Below are positions 1-8,835 of a DNA stretch of 64,000 nucleotides, in pieces (position 1 is the first letter of the stretch; each line of letters opens with the position of its first letter). Made by a program: the position numbers and the translations under genes. The DNA comes from G963556115 sp963667375 (GTDB taxonomy: Bacteria; Planctomycetota; SZUA-567). The notes beneath the pieces were generated by a model, which worked only from the letters and a program-made list of their open reading frames with translations, ran no database searches and had not been told where the DNA came from. The stretch spans positions 1,054,001-1,118,000 of the forward strand of contig OY763323.1 of assembly GCA_963667375.1 (NCBI GenBank), given 5' to 3'.

Positions 1-467
1 TTACGGCTGGTGAAACAGATTATGTTATAGATATTATCGGTGAATCATTCAGCTGTGTGCCGGAGATTTTTTCCCGGATAAAGTCCGAGTTTAGCGCTCA
101 TATTGGCCGTTTCGGATTTCAGCAGAGCCGCGAGGAATATTATGCGGCACTTTCGGAGGCTGATATCATTCTGAGTACGGCGGCGCATGAGTTTTTTGGT
201 ATCAGCATTATTGAAGGCTGTACCTGCGGGGCTCTTCCTGTAGCCCCTTCACGGCTGGCATACCCGGAGGTCCTGGAGGGTGAAAAACAGTTTTTATATG
301 GCCAGACTGCAGCGGAGCTTTATACGAAAATCATTGCACTCAGTAAAATAAGGGGTAATGAGCGCTGGTATGAACTACAGGATAAAGCACGCCGTATTGC
401 AGCGAAATACTACTGGCCGGTTATTGCTGCGGAATTAGATTCGGCATTAGAGGAGATCTGTATATGA
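1..467 (+). CDS. tRNA-queuosine alpha-mannosyltransferase-like protein (DUF3524/GTDC1 family), C-terminal part
   Basis: The reading frame is open from base 3, so the gene begins before the window and only about its last 155 residues are seen. The sequence has the C-terminal half of a GT4-type glycosyltransferase, with REEYYAALSEADIILSTA followed by HEFFGISIIEGCTCGALPV and RLAYPEV. This is the pattern I know from the DUF3524/GTDC1 family, now assigned to mannosylation of queuosine in tRNA. The conserved glutamate of EGCTCG would contact the sugar nucleotide in GT4 enzymes. The stop codon overlaps the folK start (ATGA at 464-467), implying translational coupling. A generic GT4 glycosyltransferase is the alternative, since the N-terminal domain is missing. 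Confidence 0.72.
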   Translation, partial: TAGETDYVIDIIGESFSCVPEIFSRIKSEFSAHIGRFGFQQSREEYYAALSEADIILSTAAHEFFGISIIEGCTCGALPVAPSRLAYPEVLEGEKQFLYGQTAAELYTKIIALSKIRGNERWYELQDKARRIAAKYYWPVIAAELDSALEEICI

Positions 468-934
468 CCGAGGTGGTCTTGGCGCTGGGTTCAAATATTG
501 GTGAACGTGAGGAATATCTGCGCTCCGCTCTGCAGAAGCTGGAGGCAGAGATTGAAATTGAGCGGGTCTCTTCCTGGCTTGAGAATAAGGCTGTCGGCGG
601 TCCTGAAGGTCAGGGGGATTTTCTTAATGGCGTACTGCTGGGAAGAACCGGACTGGAACCATTTGCGCTTCTGAGTTTTATCAAAGGTATTGAGTCTGAG
701 TTGGGTCGTGATCATGAAGCGGAGCGCTGGAGTGCCAGAGTTATAGATATTGATATTATTTTTTATGGGAGTGAAATTATAAATAGTGCTAAACTCACGG
801 TTCCACATAGTCTTATGCATAAGCGTGAGTTTGTGCTTGTGCCGTTATGTGAAATTTGTCCTGAATACCTGCACCCGGTACTCAAGGTTGCCGGTGAGGA
901 AATTCTCAGGGGGCTTAGAGCTGAGTTGAGTTGA
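464..934 (+). CDS. folK: 2-amino-4-hydroxy-6-hydroxymethyldihydropteridine pyrophosphokinase (HPPK)
   Basis: HPPK transfers pyrophosphate from ATP to 6-hydroxymethyl-7,8-dihydropterin in folate synthesis and acts in the cytoplasm. The 156-residue length is normal for a monofunctional enzyme. The N-terminal strand and GSN signature (VLALGSNIGERE) is present, as is the family signature WSARVIDIDIIFYG, whose two aspartates hold the Mg-ATP. VPHSLMHKREFVLVPL matches the usual C-terminal core. The start ATG overlaps the stop of the preceding glycosyltransferase gene by four bases. folP and folB are not adjacent, so folate genes are scattered here. A promoter for the next gene begins inside the folK stop region. 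Confidence 0.95.
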   Translation: MTEVVLALGSNIGEREEYLRSALQKLEAEIEIERVSSWLENKAVGGPEGQGDFLNGVLLGRTGLEPFALLSFIKGIESELGRDHEAERWSARVIDIDIIFYGSEIINSAKLTVPHSLMHKREFVLVPLCEICPEYLHPVLKVAGEEILRGLRAELS

Positions 935-959
935 CAAGAAATAATTGACGGATTATAAT
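931..959 (+). promoter_or_regulatory. Consensus sigma-70 promoter for zwf
   Basis: TTGACA at 931-936 and TATAAT at 954-959 are separated by exactly 17 bases, a perfect match to the housekeeping consensus. The -35 hexamer overlaps the folK stop codon (932-934). Transcription should start near 966, leaving a leader of about 60 bases before zwf. Confidence 0.85.
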
Positions 960-1026
960 CAGAGAGATTTTAATATGGTGCTGGAACTATGGCGTTACAA
1001 TAGATTCTTTAATGTGAGGATGAAAT

Positions 1027-2490
1027 ATGTTTGTTGAAGCTAGTCCATCAGGCCGGATAAAGGCAGGTTATACAGATAAACATGCCGATCCTTGTGATCT
1101 GGTAATTTTTGGTGCCTCCGGGGATCTTTGTCATCGTAAGATAATGCCGGCTTTGTTTCATCTGCATGCGCTCGGTGAGCTTCCGGCTGAGACCAGAATT
1201 ATAGGGTATGCCCGGAAAAATATGTCGCGGGAAGAGTTTGTGGCATCGGTAAAGGAAAGGGTCGCGGAGTTTGCTAACAATTTTACAGTTGAAAAATGGC
1301 AGGAATTTGCACAACGAATAGACTATTTCGCCGGGCCTTATGATTCATCAAAGTCTTTTGCCGAGTTTCGGGTTATGCTGCATAATAACCGGACGGCACG
1401 TGGTCGTCTATTTTATCTTGCAACTCCTCCGGCAGTATTCCGTACTATTGTCGACTCTCTGCATCGAGCAGGCCTGCTTTCTGAAGATAATTCTGATATG
1501 TATGCCCGGGTTGTGATTGAGAAACCCTTCGGTGTTGATCTGGAATCAGCAACCGAGTTGAATACTTTTCTGCACAGTAAACTTGCTGAACCGCAGATAT
1601 ATCGAATCGATCATTATCTGGGTAAGAATACGGTACAGAATCTGCTCTTTTTCCGATTTGCCAATGCTATTTTTGAACCATTGTGGAATCGGAATCAGAT
1701 CTCCCATGTTACTATAACTTCGACTGAAGATATAGGGGTTGAAGCGCGTGGCGGTTTTTACGAAAGTGCAGGGGTGATCAGGGATTTCATTCAGAATCAT
1801 CTGCTGCAGCTTTTGTCTCTTATCGCCATGGAGCAGCCGGTACTCTTTAATGCGGAAGAGATACGTAATGAAAAGGTCAAGGTCCTCAGGTCTCTGCGTC
1901 CGCTGTCCCAGGAGAATTTTCCGGTTGTAATCGGTCAGTATGAGGGTTACAGGCAGAGTAAAGGCGTTGCCGCAGATTCACAGATCCCTACTTTTGCGGC
2001 TTTACGGGTTATGATTGATAACTGGCGCTGGCAGGGGGTGCCATTTTATGTAATTGCCGGCAAGTCACTGGAGTCGCGTAAAACCGAGTGCTGTATACAT
2101 TTTAAACGGGTTCCTACCTGTATTTTTGGGGATGAGAATGCTTGTGCGAATCTTAAACCTAATACTCTCAGCTTCGGTATCCAGCCTGAGGAAGAGATCA
2201 AGCTGGAATTTGTCTGTAAAAACCCTGGAGATAAGGTAGAGGCATCGCCGGTACTGATGGATTTTAATTACGAGCGCTCGTTCACTAAAAAACCGCTTAC
2301 TGCCTATGAACGTCTGATTATCGATGCGATGAAGGGTGATGCCACCCTCTTTGCCAGAGAGGATGAAGCGGAGGCCGCCTGGAAATATATTACCCCACTT
2401 CTTGAACAACTGCAGGGGCGGGAACCGGTGATTTATGAAGCGGGATCTCACGGTCCGGATATTCATGAGTTGTATAATCATATCTACTGA
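1027..2490 (+). CDS. zwf: Glucose-6-phosphate 1-dehydrogenase
   Basis: It oxidises glucose 6-phosphate to 6-phosphogluconolactone with NAD(P)+, the entry step of the oxidative pentose phosphate pathway, and supplies NADPH. The protein has 487 residues, the usual size. The N-terminal dinucleotide motif GASGDLCHRKIMPALF is at about residues 28-43. The active-site signature RIDHYLGK lies at residues 193-200, so H196 is the substrate-binding His of the motif. The long FRFANAIFEPLWN and GGFYESAGVIRDFIQNHL blocks are also typical. The ATG at 1027 is preceded by GTGAGGATG. The gene has its own consensus promoter and no pgl or gnd beside it, so it appears monocistronic. Confidence 0.97.
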   Translation: MFVEASPSGRIKAGYTDKHADPCDLVIFGASGDLCHRKIMPALFHLHALGELPAETRIIGYARKNMSREEFVASVKERVAEFANNFTVEKWQEFAQRIDYFAGPYDSSKSFAEFRVMLHNNRTARGRLFYLATPPAVFRTIVDSLHRAGLLSEDNSDMYARVVIEKPFGVDLESATELNTFLHSKLAEPQIYRIDHYLGKNTVQNLLFFRFANAIFEPLWNRNQISHVTITSTEDIGVEARGGFYESAGVIRDFIQNHLLQLLSLIAMEQPVLFNAEEIRNEKVKVLRSLRPLSQENFPVVIGQYEGYRQSKGVAADSQIPTFAALRVMIDNWRWQGVPFYVIAGKSLESRKTECCIHFKRVPTCIFGDENACANLKPNTLSFGIQPEEEIKLEFVCKNPGDKVEASPVLMDFNYERSFTKKPLTAYERLIIDAMKGDATLFAREDEAEAAWKYITPLLEQLQGREPVIYEAGSHGPDIHELYNHIY

Positions 2491-2571
2491 TCAGCTTGAT
2501 TTTAAAGGCTTTAGTAATTTAACTAATGACCCGGCGTTTTTAATAATGACCAGGGTTGATAAATTTTATTA

Positions 2572-2599
2572 TTGAATGAATATAGATTTAGTATATATT
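2572..2599 (+). promoter_or_regulatory. Candidate sigma-70 promoter for the gene at 2739
   Basis: TTGAAT (2572-2577) and TATATT (2594-2599) are spaced 16 bases apart in an AT-rich stretch after zwf. This would give a leader of about 130 bases. The surrounding AT richness makes chance matches likely, so it is a weak call. Confidence 0.4.
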
Positions 2600-2738
2600 A
2601 AAAAATAAAATTTTTTATGAAGTACGCTAGATAAGCAGCAACTATTCACAGATAAACGGTTGCTTACGTATGTCTAATATAACTATCAGGTTATGATTGT
2701 ATTTATGTGATCTGAACGGTTTTATCACAGGAGTGGTC

Positions 2739-3374
2739 ATGAGTGCTAATGTAATTGCTAAAATTGATAAACAGCTCGAAGAGCTGAATCCAGAGTCACT
2801 GCGCTATCAGGTTCTTGTAGCACTGCGCAAATTTCGTTCATCATGGGTGGAATTAGGGAAGTTTCTTACTGATATCGCGTATGGCGGCGATTACAAAGAG
2901 TGGGGTTATGAGGATTTCGAGGTGTACTGTGCCAGTGAATTGGGGCTGAAGAAACCTACAGTAAAGAAACTGATGGTCAGCTACAATTATATGAAAAGTT
3001 ATGAACCGGATCGTCTTCGTGATGAAACGGTGCAGGAAAGAGGTTATGATGTGCCGGATTATCAGACCGTCGAGCTGCTGAAGAAGGCTCGCGAGCGGGA
3101 TGATATTGACGATGAGGAAAAAGAAGAACTGCATCGTATGGCATTTGATACCAATACCGATGAGGGCGTGCTGCGTAAGGAGATACGTGAGCGTATGCAT
3201 CCGGCTGACTCCGAAGATATAGATCGGGCAAACTTCAATCGCCGCCGGGAAATTGAAGGGTTGTTGCGGGTTGCCCGTAATCTGCGGCAGCGGCTGGCTG
3301 AAGCCAGAAGTGTTCCTGATGGCGTTAAAAACCGGATTGAAGAGGCATTGCTGGAGCTGGAGGCTCTTGACTAA
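2739..3374 (+). CDS. Conserved-looking protein of unknown function
   Basis: I do not recognise a named family. The start is placed at ATG 2739, because AGGAG at 2729-2733 sits five bases upstream; an earlier in-frame start at 2697 lacks a comparable site. The 211-residue product is soluble, charged and mostly helical, with no signal peptide or membrane segment. Residues about 20-75 (RYQVLVALRKFRSSWVELGK and YKEWGYEDFEVYCASELGL) resemble a helical DNA-binding-like module of the kind seen in DUF3102 or plasmid-type regulators, followed by KPTVKKLM, a plausible recognition helix. The C-terminus (about 175-211) is predicted helical or coiled coil, rich in Arg, Glu and Leu. It stands alone between zwf and rpsD. 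A regulatory or nucleoid role is only a guess. Confidence 0.75.
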   Translation: MSANVIAKIDKQLEELNPESLRYQVLVALRKFRSSWVELGKFLTDIAYGGDYKEWGYEDFEVYCASELGLKKPTVKKLMVSYNYMKSYEPDRLRDETVQERGYDVPDYQTVELLKKARERDDIDDEEKEELHRMAFDTNTDEGVLRKEIRERMHPADSEDIDRANFNRRREIEGLLRVARNLRQRLAEARSVPDGVKNRIEEALLELEALD

Positions 3375-3779
3375 TTCTGTTTTTAGAGCTCTTGACGGCG
3401 TTTTTGACCGGTTTTGCAGCACAACTTCTCTCGGAATATCATGAAAAAATAAGGTTTTTATTGAGTTTATCCTTGACCTTAAACGGTATTTCGGATTTAA
3501 TTATATGACTAACCTGCCGAAAGAGTATTCTTTCGGTGGTTTCTTTTATTCCGCGAGGCAAGTGTTAGATCATATATGCAGTGTAGTTTACTACCGCGGC
3601 CATGCATGCAGGATCTTTGCGTAGTGGAAAGTAGAGGAGCTCGACTGATTACCCTAAAGCTATGACTCTATCTAAGTTATATGTTAGCAGGTAGTTATGA
3701 GAATGTTTGCTCTGCTTTGATTTGATTATGTTTTTTTGTATTTATAAGTAAAAAGAAATATTCAGGAGATTATACTCAA
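3375..3779 (+). other. 405-base non-coding region, probable rpsD leader
   Basis: No credible coding frame is seen. TTGACC at 3473-3478 is followed by AT-rich TTTAATTATAT (3496-3506), a possible promoter. Next comes a strong hairpin, CCGAAAGA (3517-3524) with TCTTTCGG (3529-3536), followed by a T-rich stretch that could act as a terminator or attenuator. Downstream are CCGCG and CGCGG arms around 3551-3600 enclosing a small GTAG-TTTA-CTAC hairpin. A second weak promoter (TTGATT near 3717 or 3722 with TTTATA or TATAAG) lies just before rpsD. S4 is known to autoregulate through its mRNA in other bacteria, so a structured leader here would make sense, but no known S4-binding motif was identified. 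Confidence 0.45.
3517..3545 (+). terminator. Hairpin with T-rich tail (attenuator or terminator candidate)
   Basis: An 8-bp perfect stem, CCGAAAGA/TCTTTCGG, has a GTAT loop and is followed by TGGTTTCTTTT. It is 140 bases after the unknown gene at 2739 and 240 bases before rpsD. It may end the upstream transcript or attenuate transcription from the TTGACC promoter candidate. Confidence 0.5.
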
Positions 3780-4382
3780 ATGGGGCGTTTTACCAAACCA
3801 AGAGCAAAGGTCTGCCGTAGACTTGGACAGGTTGTCTTCAATAACGGCAATGTTGAGAAAGCTTATCTTAAGCGTGAAACTATCGGGTTCGGCCGCAGAA
3901 AGCAGTCAGAATACAGCATCCGTCTGACTGAAAAACAGAAGATTATGCATTATTATGGAATGCGTGAAAAACAGATGAGTAAGATTTATGACAAGGCTCG
4001 TCGTATCAAGGGTGATACCGGTCGTAACTTCCTTATGCTGTGTGAGAGAAGACTTGATAACGCATTATTCTCTGGTGGTTTTGCTACCAGTCGTGCAGCA
4101 GCCAGACAGCTGATTTCTCATGGTAATGTTATCGTTAATGGTAAGAAGTGTGATGTCGCTTCTGCCTTTATCAATGTTGGTGATACTATTTCAGTGAAGG
4201 ATAAACCTGGAATTCAGAAGCTTGTTGATGGAGCTCTTGAAGCACGTTCAGGTTATAATGCACCGGAATGGCTTGCTGCAGATAATAAAATTCGCGAGAT
4301 CAGAGTTTTGCGTCTTCCAATTCGTGAAGATGTTATGCTGCCGGTTAATGAACAGCTTGTGGTTGAATTTTATAGCCGTTAA
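3780..4382 (+). CDS. rpsD: 30S ribosomal protein S4
   Basis: S4 is a primary 16S rRNA-binding protein that nucleates 30S assembly. At 200 residues it has the normal bacterial length. The N-terminal region (MGRFTKPRAKVCRRLGQVVF) keeps one Cys rather than the four-Cys zinc site, so this is a zinc-free form. The S4 RNA-binding domain follows at about residues 89-150 (RRLDNALFSGGFATSRAAARQLISHGNVIVNG). The gene is alone, not in the usual rpsM-rpsK-rpsD-rpoA group. It has an AGGAG site ten bases before the ATG and a strong terminator 28 bases after the stop. Confidence 0.97.
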   Translation: MGRFTKPRAKVCRRLGQVVFNNGNVEKAYLKRETIGFGRRKQSEYSIRLTEKQKIMHYYGMREKQMSKIYDKARRIKGDTGRNFLMLCERRLDNALFSGGFATSRAAARQLISHGNVIVNGKKCDVASAFINVGDTISVKDKPGIQKLVDGALEARSGYNAPEWLAADNKIREIRVLRLPIREDVMLPVNEQLVVEFYSR

Positions 4383-4409
4383 TAAGAATTTGTATTACAG
4401 GTTATTTAA

Positions 4410-4439
4410 GGTGAAGACGATGCAGTCTTCACCTTTTTT
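4410..4439 (+). terminator. Rho-independent terminator of rpsD
   Basis: A perfect 9-bp stem, GGTGAAGAC (4410-4418) and GTCTTCACC (4425-4433), has a 6-base loop and is followed by six T residues. Confidence 0.93.
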
Positions 4440-4571
4440 ATTATGTATATAATTTTTTATAAATAATGGACAGTTAGTATTTCTAAATGCATATTATTAA
4501 TATTTGCTGCTAGATTGTAATATGCGCTTTAACTTTTGACCGGTAACCTTTAATTGGCAACACTGGTATTG

Positions 4572-5795
4572 CTATTTATACTCATTGAAGAAAAGATCTG
4601 CCAGAAAGATGGCGGCACCGGTAATGCATGATTTATCACCAAGGGTAGAATAGGCAATTTTAGGAGCGAGTGACAGATTGGCAATCAGCCGGTCGGCTAG
4701 ATATTGCTTCAGCATGGTATCGAAATATCCGGTACCGAGGGCGTAAGGTCCCTGAAACACAATGAGTTCGGGATTGATGGTCAGAATAAGGTTGGAGATA
4801 CCGTATGCAAACCATCTAGCGGTTTCTGCTATGGTCGCTTGAGCAAGCGGGTCTCCATTATCTGCAGCCTCAAAGAGAGCTATAAGATTAATTTTTTGGG
4901 TGGTTTCTGAAATTTCGACAGAGCATTCAGCAGGGTATTCCGCTTTGAGACGATTATAGGTGCGGGCAACGGCAACGGCAGTAAGCTTATTCTCCAGACA
5001 GCCGTAACCTCCGCAGAAGCAGCGTACCTCATCAGTTGGATCAATTAGCATGTGTCCTATTTCTCCGGCAACACAATCACTGCCATAGCTGATTTTATTA
5101 TCCAGTATAATACCGGCAACCAGTCCATCATCAGCTTCAAGGACAATAAAATTTTCATGTTGTCGCCCAAAGCCGAATTTTTGTTCGGCATAGCTCTGAA
5201 ACCGGATTTCATTATCTATAAAACATGGGATATTGATACCGAATTCGTCAAGCAGCAGTTTTTTCAGATTGATATTTTTCCCCATGTGCTTGCAGTGTGG
5301 TGCAAGAAGAAATTCTCCGGTATGGATATTAGTAATACCTGGAACTCCGACTGCCATCGCATATACTTTATCAATACCGATATTCAGTTTTGAGAGTAAA
5401 GATTTGATATCGCGGATAACACTGTTTACAATTATGTTTGCTGAAAGTTCGTGGGTGATCTTGGTCTCTATTTCAGCTAGAATATTGCCGCTTAAGTCCG
5501 ATATAACTGTATGAAAAAGGTCGAGTTGAGCATAGCAGATAGCAAAAACTTTATATTTGTTGTCCATTGAGTAGAGAACGGGGCGTTTACCACCTTCAAG
5601 GGTCGACTCGCCCTTGCCTTGTTCGTTTACCAGCCCCTGACTGATAAATTTTTGAATGGATCTGGCGACACTGGTTCTGCTTATACCGGTAATAGCAGTA
5701 ATATCTTTTACCGAAATTTCCAGATTTTTTCTAAGAACATTAAGTACCTGACGCCGATTGTAGCGTTTGATATTTTTTGAATTCAGTTCTGCCAT
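4572..5795 (-). CDS. ROK-family (NagC/XylR-type) transcriptional regulator
   Basis: This is a sugar-responsive DNA-binding regulator by family. The start is set at 5795 because GGTGGAG precedes it at good spacing; an in-frame ATG at 5825 lacks one. Of its 407 residues, the first 80 or so form a winged helix-turn-helix (RRQVLNVLRKNLEISVKDIT, then ISRTSVARSIQKFISQGLV). The rest is an actin-like ROK fold with an ATP-site-like segment (VLEADDGLVAGIILDN). The zinc motif GHMLIDP..VRCFCGGYGCLEN is complete, with H and three Cys. No sugar transport or kinase gene lies beside it, so its ligand and targets cannot be inferred. It is transcribed toward rpsD and probably alone. Confidence 0.9.
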   Translation of the reverse strand: MAELNSKNIKRYNRRQVLNVLRKNLEISVKDITAITGISRTSVARSIQKFISQGLVNEQGKGESTLEGGKRPVLYSMDNKYKVFAICYAQLDLFHTVISDLSGNILAEIETKITHELSANIIVNSVIRDIKSLLSKLNIGIDKVYAMAVGVPGITNIHTGEFLLAPHCKHMGKNINLKKLLLDEFGINIPCFIDNEIRFQSYAEQKFGFGRQHENFIVLEADDGLVAGIILDNKISYGSDCVAGEIGHMLIDPTDEVRCFCGGYGCLENKLTAVAVARTYNRLKAEYPAECSVEISETTQKINLIALFEAADNGDPLAQATIAETARWFAYGISNLILTINPELIVFQGPYALGTGYFDTMLKQYLADRLIANLSLAPKIAYSTLGDKSCITGAAIFLADLFFNEYK

Positions 5796-5834
5796 ATTAT
5801 AACTCCACCCATGACTGATAAGCATATTAGCATT

Positions 5835-5862
5835 ATTTTAGTCAACTTTCGGGGCGGGTCAA
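5835..5862 (-). promoter_or_regulatory. Candidate sigma-70 promoter for the ROK regulator
   Basis: Read on the minus strand, TTGACC (5862-5857) and TAAAAT (5840-5835) are 16 bases apart, giving a start near 5828 and a leader of about 33 bases before the ATG at 5795. Confidence 0.55.
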
Positions 5863-5928
5863 TAAAGTTATATTATATTAATGTGCAATGGCTGATAGAT
5901 CTTGTACATTGGCGGCAAGCCGTGCATT

Positions 5929-8655
5929 TCAGGTGCGGCTCTGTAACGCTTTTTTTATAGCTTCAGCCAGAGTTATTTGCCGGTAAGGTTTGTCGATAAA
6001 ATCTTCAGCTCCATTCTTTTTAAAATCTGAACTGGTATCACTTCTGGAGAATCCTGAAGCAATTATAACCTTCAGCTCAGGGTTGAGAATTTTTAGTTTT
6101 TTCAGACATTCCATACCACCCATAATCGGCATCACTACATCAAGGACAACTACTGCTATTTTTTTTCTATTTTCCTTATATACTTCAAGAGCACTGGCAC
6201 CATTGTCAGCGGTATACACGGTATAACCGAGATCTTCGAGCAGAGCTGTACCCATACTGCGGATAATTTCCTCATCATCAACAAGCAGGATTCCCTCATT
6301 GCCAAAATAATTCTCTGAAGTTTTACTGTTGGTGATATCTTTAATATGTACTTTTTCTGACAGGGGCAGGTATATTTTAAATTCTGTACCTTTACCCAGT
6401 TCACTGTAGACATTAATCATGCCTTTATGAGCGGTAATGATACCGTGGATAACCGATAAGCCCAAGCCGGTACCTTTGCCTTCATCTTTTGTGGTGTAGA
6501 ATGGCTCGAATATGTGATTAAGAGTTTCGCCATCCATACCACTGCCATTGTCAATAATTTTAATCACCATATACGGCCCTGGGGTAATTTCAAAATTACT
6601 TATTTTGCAGAATGAAGGACTGAGTTCGGTAAGTTCTGTAATGATGAGAATATTACCATCAACATCAATCGCATCACGTGAATTGATTCCCATATTTATG
6701 ATAACCGATTCAATCTGTGACGGGTCGCCGATAATAGTGTCAACAGTTGCATTGAACTGTCTGCTGATATTAATTTTCTTATCAAAGCTGCGATCCAGTA
6801 GAGCAATTGCAGAATCTATGGTTTTATGTATACTCATCGGCGTAGAGATATTCTGCCCTTTGCGGGCGAAAGAGAGTAGTTGACTAGTGAGTTTTGCCGC
6901 GTTTTCTCCAGTATTTATAATACTGTTACAATATGACAGGAGTTTTTCATCATCTTTGATGTTATTCATCAAGAGCTCGGCAAAACCAATTATACCGCCA
7001 AGCATATTATTGAAGTCATGTGCGACGCCGCCTGCGAGTTGACCTACGGCATCAAGTTTTTGTGAATGATAAAGTTGGTGGGTAAGGGTTTTGTATTCGG
7101 TTATATCTTTGGTGAGTCCTATAAGTTTTTCGACATTTCCCTCGGCATCAAGAATAGGTATTGCCGCGGCATCGAAGAATAAGGGCTGACCGGTATTGAT
7201 ATTAAGGACTTCATGGGCAGACCGGAATGACTGCTTTCTGGCTACAGCTTCCTTTATTTCCCTGTTAGTGTTGCAGTTGGTATTATTATCAAAGTATTTA
7301 TTCAGCAGCGTGTCGCTGTCGATGATTCCTTCTTCTATCTCGGTTATACCGAAGATATGGACAAATTCTCTGGAGACCCAGAAGGTTTCGGCTTTGACGC
7401 TATATTCCCAATATGCAATTTTAGAAAGTCTGAGAATATCAAGCATGATTTCATGATTTTGCCGGATTTTATCTGCCTGCTGATCTTCAGGAGTAAGGTT
7501 TTTGAAGGATATTACGGCACCGGTTACCTTTTCATCGGTAATAATCGGGGCAATAATACCGGAGATGTGGCATTCACTGCCGGTTTTGGAGATAAGCATT
7601 ATATTACGCTCCAGAACCTTGGTGTTTCCGGTACTCAATACCGTTCTTAGTGGTACAGCATCATAATCGCTATTCTGAGAATCATAAATTTTGAAGATAT
7701 TTTCGACTTTTATACCTTTAGATTCTGCCTTGCTCCAGCCGGTAAGTTTGATGGCTTCATTATTGATACGGGTTATTTTACCTTCTTTATCGGTTACGAT
7801 TACCCCATCGCCAATACACATCAAGGTGGTTTTGAGGTCTTTTTCCTGCATCTGAATAGTAGAATAGTTATCCTTGATTTCTGCGTACATAATACTGATA
7901 CTGTTGGCTAAAGCCAGGTACTCGCGTGCCCAGTTGGATTTTTTATAGTCAAATTCACCGGTGGCGACTTTTTGAATGTTTGAGGTAATCAGAGTAAGAG
8001 GTCTAACTAGAAAGCTGATAAAGATATACGCCATAATCATCAGAGCTATTATAAGTATTGAGCCATATATAAGATGCTTGTGAAAAATAGTTGATATTTC
8101 ATGCTGGTATTTAGCGTTATCCAGAGCCGCACAGAATATATAACTATAACCTCGTGAGTCGGTATAAGGAATCATTGTGGCTTCAACTTCACCCCATCTG
8201 GTATCAATTTTTTTCTGAGTTTTATGTCCGGAAGCTATAACTGCTTTATATAAATCCTGTTGGGGTACCGCTTCGAAAAAGTATGGCAGCAGCTGCTGTT
8301 TACTGGAAGTAATATGCGGAGTTGCTGTAGTGAATACAACCGTATCATTGATTTTAAGTACACTCCAGAGGTATTTTAAATCTAAGTCCTGACATATATG
8401 TTGTAAGATTGTAGCAATACGGTTATATTCCGCGGGTGAAATGGAATTTTTATCAGTAATTTTAGTATGAAAATCAGCACCAATAAATTCGCGCGTTATT
8501 TTAATCGCCGCTGAAAGCTTGGTATCAGTTATTGAATTGTAATACATATTGCTCCAGCTGCGTCCGCGCTGGATAAGAAATAGAAAAGCGGCAATACTTA
8601 CTATGAGTACCAGCAGTAAAACCTGTGTTCTTACTTTTATTCTGGTTAATTTCAT
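5929..8655 (-). CDS. Membrane hybrid sensor histidine kinase with C-terminal receiver
   Basis: The protein has 908 residues. A membrane segment at about 12-30 and another at about 200-222 bracket a roughly 170-residue periplasmic sensor of unknown ligand. HAMP follows (about 220-272), then two PAS domains (about 280-390, GDGVIVTDKEGKITRIN; and about 405-515). The HisKA domain has the phospho-acceptor H546 in GGVAHDFNNMLGG. The ATPase domain carries DNGSGMDG and GKGTGLGLSVIHGI. A receiver domain occupies about 790-905, with D839 in VVLDVVMP and the conserved lysine in IDKPY. All phosphotransfer residues are intact. No separate output regulator is adjacent, so its partner is probably encoded elsewhere. 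It is convergent with nothing and divergent from recG. Confidence 0.93.
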   Translation of the reverse strand: MKLTRIKVRTQVLLLVLIVSIAAFLFLIQRGRSWSNMYYNSITDTKLSAAIKITREFIGADFHTKITDKNSISPAEYNRIATILQHICQDLDLKYLWSVLKINDTVVFTTATPHITSSKQQLLPYFFEAVPQQDLYKAVIASGHKTQKKIDTRWGEVEATMIPYTDSRGYSYIFCAALDNAKYQHEISTIFHKHLIYGSILIIALMIMAYIFISFLVRPLTLITSNIQKVATGEFDYKKSNWAREYLALANSISIMYAEIKDNYSTIQMQEKDLKTTLMCIGDGVIVTDKEGKITRINNEAIKLTGWSKAESKGIKVENIFKIYDSQNSDYDAVPLRTVLSTGNTKVLERNIMLISKTGSECHISGIIAPIITDEKVTGAVISFKNLTPEDQQADKIRQNHEIMLDILRLSKIAYWEYSVKAETFWVSREFVHIFGITEIEEGIIDSDTLLNKYFDNNTNCNTNREIKEAVARKQSFRSAHEVLNINTGQPLFFDAAAIPILDAEGNVEKLIGLTKDITEYKTLTHQLYHSQKLDAVGQLAGGVAHDFNNMLGGIIGFAELLMNNIKDDEKLLSYCNSIINTGENAAKLTSQLLSFARKGQNISTPMSIHKTIDSAIALLDRSFDKKINISRQFNATVDTIIGDPSQIESVIINMGINSRDAIDVDGNILIITELTELSPSFCKISNFEITPGPYMVIKIIDNGSGMDGETLNHIFEPFYTTKDEGKGTGLGLSVIHGIITAHKGMINVYSELGKGTEFKIYLPLSEKVHIKDITNSKTSENYFGNEGILLVDDEEIIRSMGTALLEDLGYTVYTADNGASALEVYKENRKKIAVVVLDVVMPIMGGMECLKKLKILNPELKVIIASGFSRSDTSSDFKKNGAEDFIDKPYRQITLAEAIKKALQSRT

Positions 8656-8759
8656 AGTTTATCCTCATCTGTGAAATCTGAAGTGCATTATAACATATTA
8701 TGAATTTTCGTGTATGTGTTTTGTGTTTTTGTAAGAATATTTATAATTGAGCGTACTTC

Positions 8760-8788
8760 TTGAAATATATGCGTAATATAAATAATAT
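8760..8788 (+). promoter_or_regulatory. Candidate sigma-70 promoter for recG
   Basis: TTGAAA (8760-8765) and TAATAT (8783-8788) are 17 bases apart, placing a start about 40 bases before the recG ATG, which has AGGTGG upstream. Confidence is tempered by the local AT richness. Confidence 0.55.
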
Positions 8789-8835
8789 TATAAATAATTA
8801 AAAAATAACGGTTTAATTCTTAAACAGGTGGCTAT

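Noticed and set aside
3517..3600. 6S, SRP or RNase P RNA in the rpsD leader
   Set aside because: The conserved sequence blocks of these RNAs are absent, so the region is listed only as a leader.
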